Positions 60,751 to 64,000 of a stretch of 64,000 nt of DNA are shown here, piece by piece; the first letter of the stretch is position 1; every line of letters starts with the position of its first letter. This stretch comes from an uncultured Paracoccaceae bacterium (GTDB taxonomy: Bacteria; Pseudomonadota; Alphaproteobacteria; Rhodobacterales; Rhodobacteraceae). The notes under the pieces were generated by a model that ran no database searches, was not told where the DNA came from, and was given only the letters and a program-made list of their open reading frames with translations. The position numbers and the translations under genes are program-made. The stretch is from positions 1 through 64,000 of the forward strand of contig CANMIX010000008.1 in assembly GCA_947497985.1 (NCBI GenBank). The letters run 5' to 3'.

Positions 60751-61128
60751 ATGGTTTCAACAGTGGCATATGTGGCGCTGGGCGGCGCGATTGGCGCATC
60801 GTTCCGGTTTTTGGCGGGTGTGTGGATCACCCGTGCCTTTGGTGCGCTTGGCTTTCCGCTGGGCGTGCTGAGTGTCAATGTGCTGGGCTCCTTTCTGATG
60901 GGAGTGTTTGTTGTGGTTGCGGCCCATCGCGGGCTGACCCATCTGTCGCCCTTTGTGATGACCGGGGTATTGGGCGGGTTCACCACGTTTTCGGCGTTTT
61001 CGCTGGAGACGGTGACATTGGTGGAACGCGGAGATTTGGGACAGGCGGCGCTTTATGTCGGGCTGTCTGTTGGCCTCTCGATTGGGGCGTTGTTTTTGGG
61101 CCTGATGTTGGCCAGAGGGGTGCTGTGA
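60751..61128 (+). CDS. crcB: Fluoride ion channel CrcB
   Basis: A 125-residue inner-membrane protein of the CrcB/Fluc family, which forms dimers that export fluoride. It has four hydrophobic segments and the family motifs GGAIGASFRFLAG, TLxVNxxGSFLMG-like VLSVNVLGSFLMGVF and GVLGGFTTFSAFSLE. ATG 60751 is used. An inverted repeat GCAGGGCAGGC/GCCTGCCTGC lies 20-50 bases upstream, but no fluoride riboswitch was recognised. The rluA-like gene starts 1 base after its stop, indicating an operon. Confidence 0.93.
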   Translation: MVSTVAYVALGGAIGASFRFLAGVWITRAFGALGFPLGVLSVNVLGSFLMGVFVVVAAHRGLTHLSPFVMTGVLGGFTTFSAFSLETVTLVERGDLGQAALYVGLSVGLSIGALFLGLMLARGVL

Positions 61129-61129
61129 G

Positions 61130-62176
61130 ATGAGCGGCGTACAGAATATTACGGTTTCCGAGGATGACGCGGGCCAGCGGATCGACCGTTGGCTGCGGCG
61201 CTTGTTTCCGCATGTGAACCAGGGCCGGATCGAAAAGATGTGCCGCAAGGGTGAGCTGCGTCTGGACGGCAGTCGCGTGAAGGCAAATACACGGGTGGAA
61301 GCCGGGCAAACTGTGCGAGTGCCGCCCTTGGCAGCCAGTGATCTGAAACCTGCCGCCCCACGTGAGGCGCGGGTGTCTGAGGCCGATGCCAAGATGATCC
61401 GCGATTGCGTGATCTACAAAGACGATGCCGTCATTGCGATCAACAAACCGGCCGGTCTGGCCGTGCAGGGCGGCAGTGGGACCACCAAACATGTGGATGG
61501 TCTGGCCGAGGCGTTGAAATTCGACCTGGAAGAAAAACCACGGCTGGTTCACCGGTTGGACAAGGACACATCCGGTGTTCTGATCATGGCGCGCACGCGT
61601 TTGGCGGCGCAGGCGTTGACCGCAGCCTTCCGCCACCATGCCACGCGCAAGATCTACTGGGCGCTGGTGGCCGGTGTTCCGACCCCCTATCTGGGTGAGG
61701 TCAAATGTGGGCTGGTCAAGGCTGGCGGCCATGGGCGCAGTGGTGAGGGCGAAAAGATGATCGCCGTGCATCTGGATGATGTGAACAGCACGCCGGGTGC
61801 CAAACGCTCCCACACACAATACGCAACGCTTTACCGGGTGGCGAGCCGGGCCTCGTGGGTGGCGATGGAACCGATCACCGGCCGAACCCACCAGTTGCGG
61901 GCGCATATGGCCGAAATTGGCCACCCTATTGCTGGGGACGGTAAATACGGTGGCTCGGGGCAGGACAATATGGGCGATGGCTGGGGCGCGCAGATTGGCG
62001 GCGTGATCTCCAAGAAGCTGCACCTGCATTGCCGTCGCATGGCCTTTGAACATCCCGATACCAAAAAGCAGATCTCTATCGTGGCCGACTTGCCCGATCA
62101 TATGAAAAACAGCTGGGACACTTTTGGCTGGACCGAAGATCTGGCGGCAGATGATCCGTTTGAAAGCCTGCGCTGA
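61130..62176 (+). CDS. RluA-family 23S rRNA pseudouridine synthase (RluC-like)
   Basis: A 348-residue RNA pseudouridine synthase. An N-terminal S4 RNA-binding domain (DDAGQRIDRWLRRLFPHVNQ) is followed by the RluA catalytic domain. The catalytic Asp is in VHRLDKDTSGVL. Further motifs are INKPAGLAVQGGSG and PITGRTHQLRAHMAEIGHPI. The S4-RluA layout suggests RluC (positions 955, 2504 and 2580 in E. coli 23S rRNA), but RluD is possible. Its start is two bases after crcB, and its end shares one base with the next gene (TGATG). Confidence 0.9.
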   Translation: MSGVQNITVSEDDAGQRIDRWLRRLFPHVNQGRIEKMCRKGELRLDGSRVKANTRVEAGQTVRVPPLAASDLKPAAPREARVSEADAKMIRDCVIYKDDAVIAINKPAGLAVQGGSGTTKHVDGLAEALKFDLEEKPRLVHRLDKDTSGVLIMARTRLAAQALTAAFRHHATRKIYWALVAGVPTPYLGEVKCGLVKAGGHGRSGEGEKMIAVHLDDVNSTPGAKRSHTQYATLYRVASRASWVAMEPITGRTHQLRAHMAEIGHPIAGDGKYGGSGQDNMGDGWGAQIGGVISKKLHLHCRRMAFEHPDTKKQISIVADLPDHMKNSWDTFGWTEDLAADDPFESLR

Positions 62177-62841
62177 TGTCAGATCTGCGGCTGGTTCTGT
62201 TTGATGTGGATGGCACGCTGGTCGACAGTCAGGGCGCGATTGTTGGTGCCATGACGATAGCCTTCACCGCCCTGAACCTGCCGGTACCGACACGGGGTGA
62301 AATCCTGTCGATTGTTGGTCTGTCCCTGCCAGTTGCGATTGCCCAGCTGGTGCCGGATCTGCCGCAAGAGCTGCAGGCGGACGTCGTGCAGGGCTATAAG
62401 AACGCCTATAAATCGGCGCGCGAGGCAGGAGGGGCGGCGCATTCCCCGCTTTATCCCGGTGCGCGCGAGGCGTTGGATGTGTTGAACTCGGTGCCCGAAT
62501 ACCTGTTGGGCGTGGCGACCGGCAAATCCCAACGCGGTTTGGACGAGCTGATCAAGGCGCACGAGTTAAGCTGCTTTGTCACCCGACAGGTTGCGGACCA
62601 CCACCCGTCAAAGCCGCATCCTTCGATGGTCATGACTGCGATGGCGGAGACCGGCGTTGAACCTGCGCAGACTGTGATGATCGGCGACACATCCTATGAC
62701 ATTGATATGGGGCGGGCGGCTGGTGTGACCACCATTGCCGTGGACTGGGGATTTCATCCAGCGGACCAGTTGGGCGCAGATCATGTGATCAGCAGCTTTA
62801 CCCAATTGCCCCCTTTGTTGAACGAGATCTGGAAAGGCTGA
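62176..62841 (+). CDS. HAD-superfamily hydrolase, subfamily IA
   Basis: A 221-residue cytoplasmic phosphatase-like protein. Motif I is VLFDVDGTLVDSQ with both catalytic Asp residues, motif II is GVATGKS, motif III includes KPHP, and motif IV is MIGDTSYDIDMGRAAG. It resembles phosphoglycolate phosphatases, but the substrate is not certain. It overlaps the rluA-like gene by one base and is followed after 4 bases by the ATP12 gene, in the same operon. Confidence 0.9.
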   Translation: MSDLRLVLFDVDGTLVDSQGAIVGAMTIAFTALNLPVPTRGEILSIVGLSLPVAIAQLVPDLPQELQADVVQGYKNAYKSAREAGGAAHSPLYPGAREALDVLNSVPEYLLGVATGKSQRGLDELIKAHELSCFVTRQVADHHPSKPHPSMVMTAMAETGVEPAQTVMIGDTSYDIDMGRAAGVTTIAVDWGFHPADQLGADHVISSFTQLPPLLNEIWKG

Positions 62842-62845
62842 ACAG

Positions 62846-63553
62846 ATGAGCGAGTGGAAGCAAAAACGATTCTGGAAAGCGGCAACTTCGGCCCCGGAAG
62901 ACAACGGTTTTGCGGTATTGCTGGACGGGCGCAAAGTGAAAACCCCGGCAAAGGCCGCGCTGGTGTTGCCGACCGAAGCGATGGCACTGGCCGTGGCTGC
63001 CGAATGGGACGCACAAGAAGACACGGTGAACCCTAACACCATGCCCTGTACACGGTCGGCCAATGCGGCGATCGACAAGGTTTCGATCCAACATGGTGAG
63101 GTCGCGGACATGCTGGCCGAATACGGTGATTCGGATTTATTGTGCTATCGCGCTGAAAGCCCCGTCGAGCTGGTGGCGCGTCAGGCGGAAAGCTGGGATC
63201 CGGCCCTGGATTGGGCGGCAACCACGCTTGGTGCACGGCTTGCTTGCCGTAACGGCATTTTGCATTCAGGCCAAGATCCTGTGGCTCTGGAGGTGCTTAG
63301 AAACAAGACCCATGCGATGACTCCGTTTCAGCTGGCGGCGTTTCACGATCTTGTGTCTTTGTCCGGCTCGCTTGTGCTCGGATTTGCGGCAGCCTTGGAT
63401 TGGCGCCCTGCTGCCGACGTCTGGAACTTGTCGCGTTTGGACGAAAAATGGCAAGAAGAACAATGGGGTACCGATGAAGAAGCCAGTGCGGTTGCCATCC
63501 GCAAAGAAGGTGAATTCATGCATGCCAAACGTTTCTTTGATCTATCTACCTGA
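62846..63553 (+). CDS. ATP12 family F1-ATPase assembly protein
   Basis: A 235-residue protein of the ATP12 family, which in mitochondria chaperones the F1 alpha subunit and is retained in alphaproteobacteria. The N-terminus MSEWKQKRFWKAATSAPEDN with FAVLLDGRKVKTPAK and LPTEAMALAVAAEWDAQ is the family core, and the C-terminal helical domain has LAAFHDLVSLSGSLVLGFAA. It lies 4 bases after the HAD gene. This family supports placement of the organism in the alphaproteobacteria. Confidence 0.93.
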   Translation: MSEWKQKRFWKAATSAPEDNGFAVLLDGRKVKTPAKAALVLPTEAMALAVAAEWDAQEDTVNPNTMPCTRSANAAIDKVSIQHGEVADMLAEYGDSDLLCYRAESPVELVARQAESWDPALDWAATTLGARLACRNGILHSGQDPVALEVLRNKTHAMTPFQLAAFHDLVSLSGSLVLGFAAALDWRPAADVWNLSRLDEKWQEEQWGTDEEASAVAIRKEGEFMHAKRFFDLST

Positions 63554-63781
63554 GAGACAAACACCCCCAAGGCCCAACGGTTTTCCACACCTCTGATCGT
63601 TCTCGATGCAGTTTGCTCATCGAAACATCTAATTTCCTGATCACGCCCTTGACGTTTGTTGATGATTGATCACACACTTGGCTCGGATTTGGGAAAAACC
63701 CAGGTTCGATCTGATCCGGGGGGGAACAATTTTGTCCCGGAAATAACCGCTAACAGAGCGGAAAATCAGGAAGAGGTTAAA

Positions 63782-64000
63782 ATGAAAAAATCCGTATTTT
63801 TTGGTGCGATGACTGTTGCCGGTCTTGCAGCTGGTGCGGCCGCAGCGGCGACCCTGGACGATGTAAAGTCCCGCGGTAAGCTGAACTGTGGTGTGTCTAC
63901 TGGTCTGGCTGGCTTCTCGGCACCGGATGCGAATGGGGAATGGACCGGCTTTGACGTTGCCGTTTGCCGCGCTGTTGCAGCTGCGGTTCTGGGTGATGGA
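63782..64000 (+). CDS. Amino-acid ABC transporter substrate-binding protein (AapJ/BztA type), partial
   Basis: The first 73 codons of a periplasmic binding protein, cut by the window end. A signal peptide (KKSVFFGAMTVAGLAAGAAAA) is followed by TLDDVKSRGKLNCGVSTGLA and GEWTGFDVAVCRAVAAAVLG. These closely match AapJ/BztA proteins, which bind general L-amino acids or Glu/Gln/Asp/Asn in Rhizobium and Rhodobacter. A GAAGAGG site precedes the ATG. The 228-base upstream region has small hairpins (CCGCT/AGCGG at 63748-63762 and GGGACA-like pairs near 63722-63740) and the likely promoter. Confidence 0.92.
   Translation, partial: MKKSVFFGAMTVAGLAAGAAAAATLDDVKSRGKLNCGVSTGLAGFSAPDANGEWTGFDVAVCRAVAAAVLGDG

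Noticed and set aside
59661-60986. Open frame of 441 codons on the minus strand
   Set aside because: It is opposite rarA and the crcB upstream region. It is Pro/Arg/Ser-rich with no domain and is explained by the GC-rich antisense of a real gene.

Overview
The window is chromosomal DNA of an alphaproteobacterium, most likely a marine Rhodobacteraceae of the Roseobacter group. The evidence is the sequence of the ribosomal proteins, a TIGR02466 2OG-Fe(II) oxygenase, an ATP12 assembly factor, an AapJ/BztA-type amino-acid binding protein, a small DUF1127 protein, and rRNA-like intrinsic terminators in a GC-rich background. No tRNA, rRNA, CRISPR array, transposase or integrase was recognised.

The backbone is the tuf-S10-spc-alpha ribosomal super-operon in its usual gene order and on one strand, but broken into blocks. 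These are: the end of tuf (1-77); rpsJ-rplC-rplD-rplW (1628-3572); rplB-rpsS-rplV-rpsC-rplP (6274-8924); rpmC-rpsQ-rplN-rplX-rplE-rpsN-rpsH-rplF-rplR-rpsE-rpmD (12590-16955); rplO-secY-adk (46278-48878); and rpsM-rpsK-rpoA-rplQ (50345-52815). The gaps hold unrelated genes: a rhamnosyltransferase-like gene; a cold-shock protein, a secreted hydrolase and a low-GC orphan; six accessory genes; a very large exopolysaccharide (EPS) island; and two BLUF photoreceptor-domain genes. Strong intrinsic terminators close most blocks, so each block probably has its own promoter.

The main accessory region is 17.2-44.1 kb, between rpmD and rplO. It has a complete Wzx/Wzy-type EPS pathway resembling the Sinorhizobium succinoglycan (exo) system. 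The parts are an ExoY-like initiating sugar transferase, ExoL/ExoA/ExoM-like glycosyltransferases, a flippase, an ExoQ-like polymerase, an ExoP-like chain-length regulator/tyrosine kinase and an ExoF-like outer-membrane export protein. It also carries three membrane acyltransferases and three sulfotransferase-like proteins, which suggests an acylated, sulfated polymer. Two GH16 glycanases, an S8 protease with RTX repeats and a small RTX calcium-binding protein suggest that the extracellular matrix is remodelled by co-encoded secreted proteins. No type I secretion exporter lies in the window.

Downstream of rplQ (53-64 kb) are a sugar-transfer-associated ATP-grasp gene, two tandem YitT membrane proteins, a DAHP synthase preceded by an aromatic-codon leader peptide and attenuator, a Do/HtrA protease, rarA, crcB, an RluA-family pseudouridine synthase, a HAD hydrolase, an ATP12 chaperone and the start of an amino-acid ABC transporter binding protein. 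The most interesting regulatory structures are the DAHP-synthase leader, a terminator/antiterminator pair between rplO and secY, and a perfect 23-nt palindrome upstream of the small RTX gene. The upstream BLUF protein of the tandem pair has lost two of the three residues used in the BLUF photocycle.
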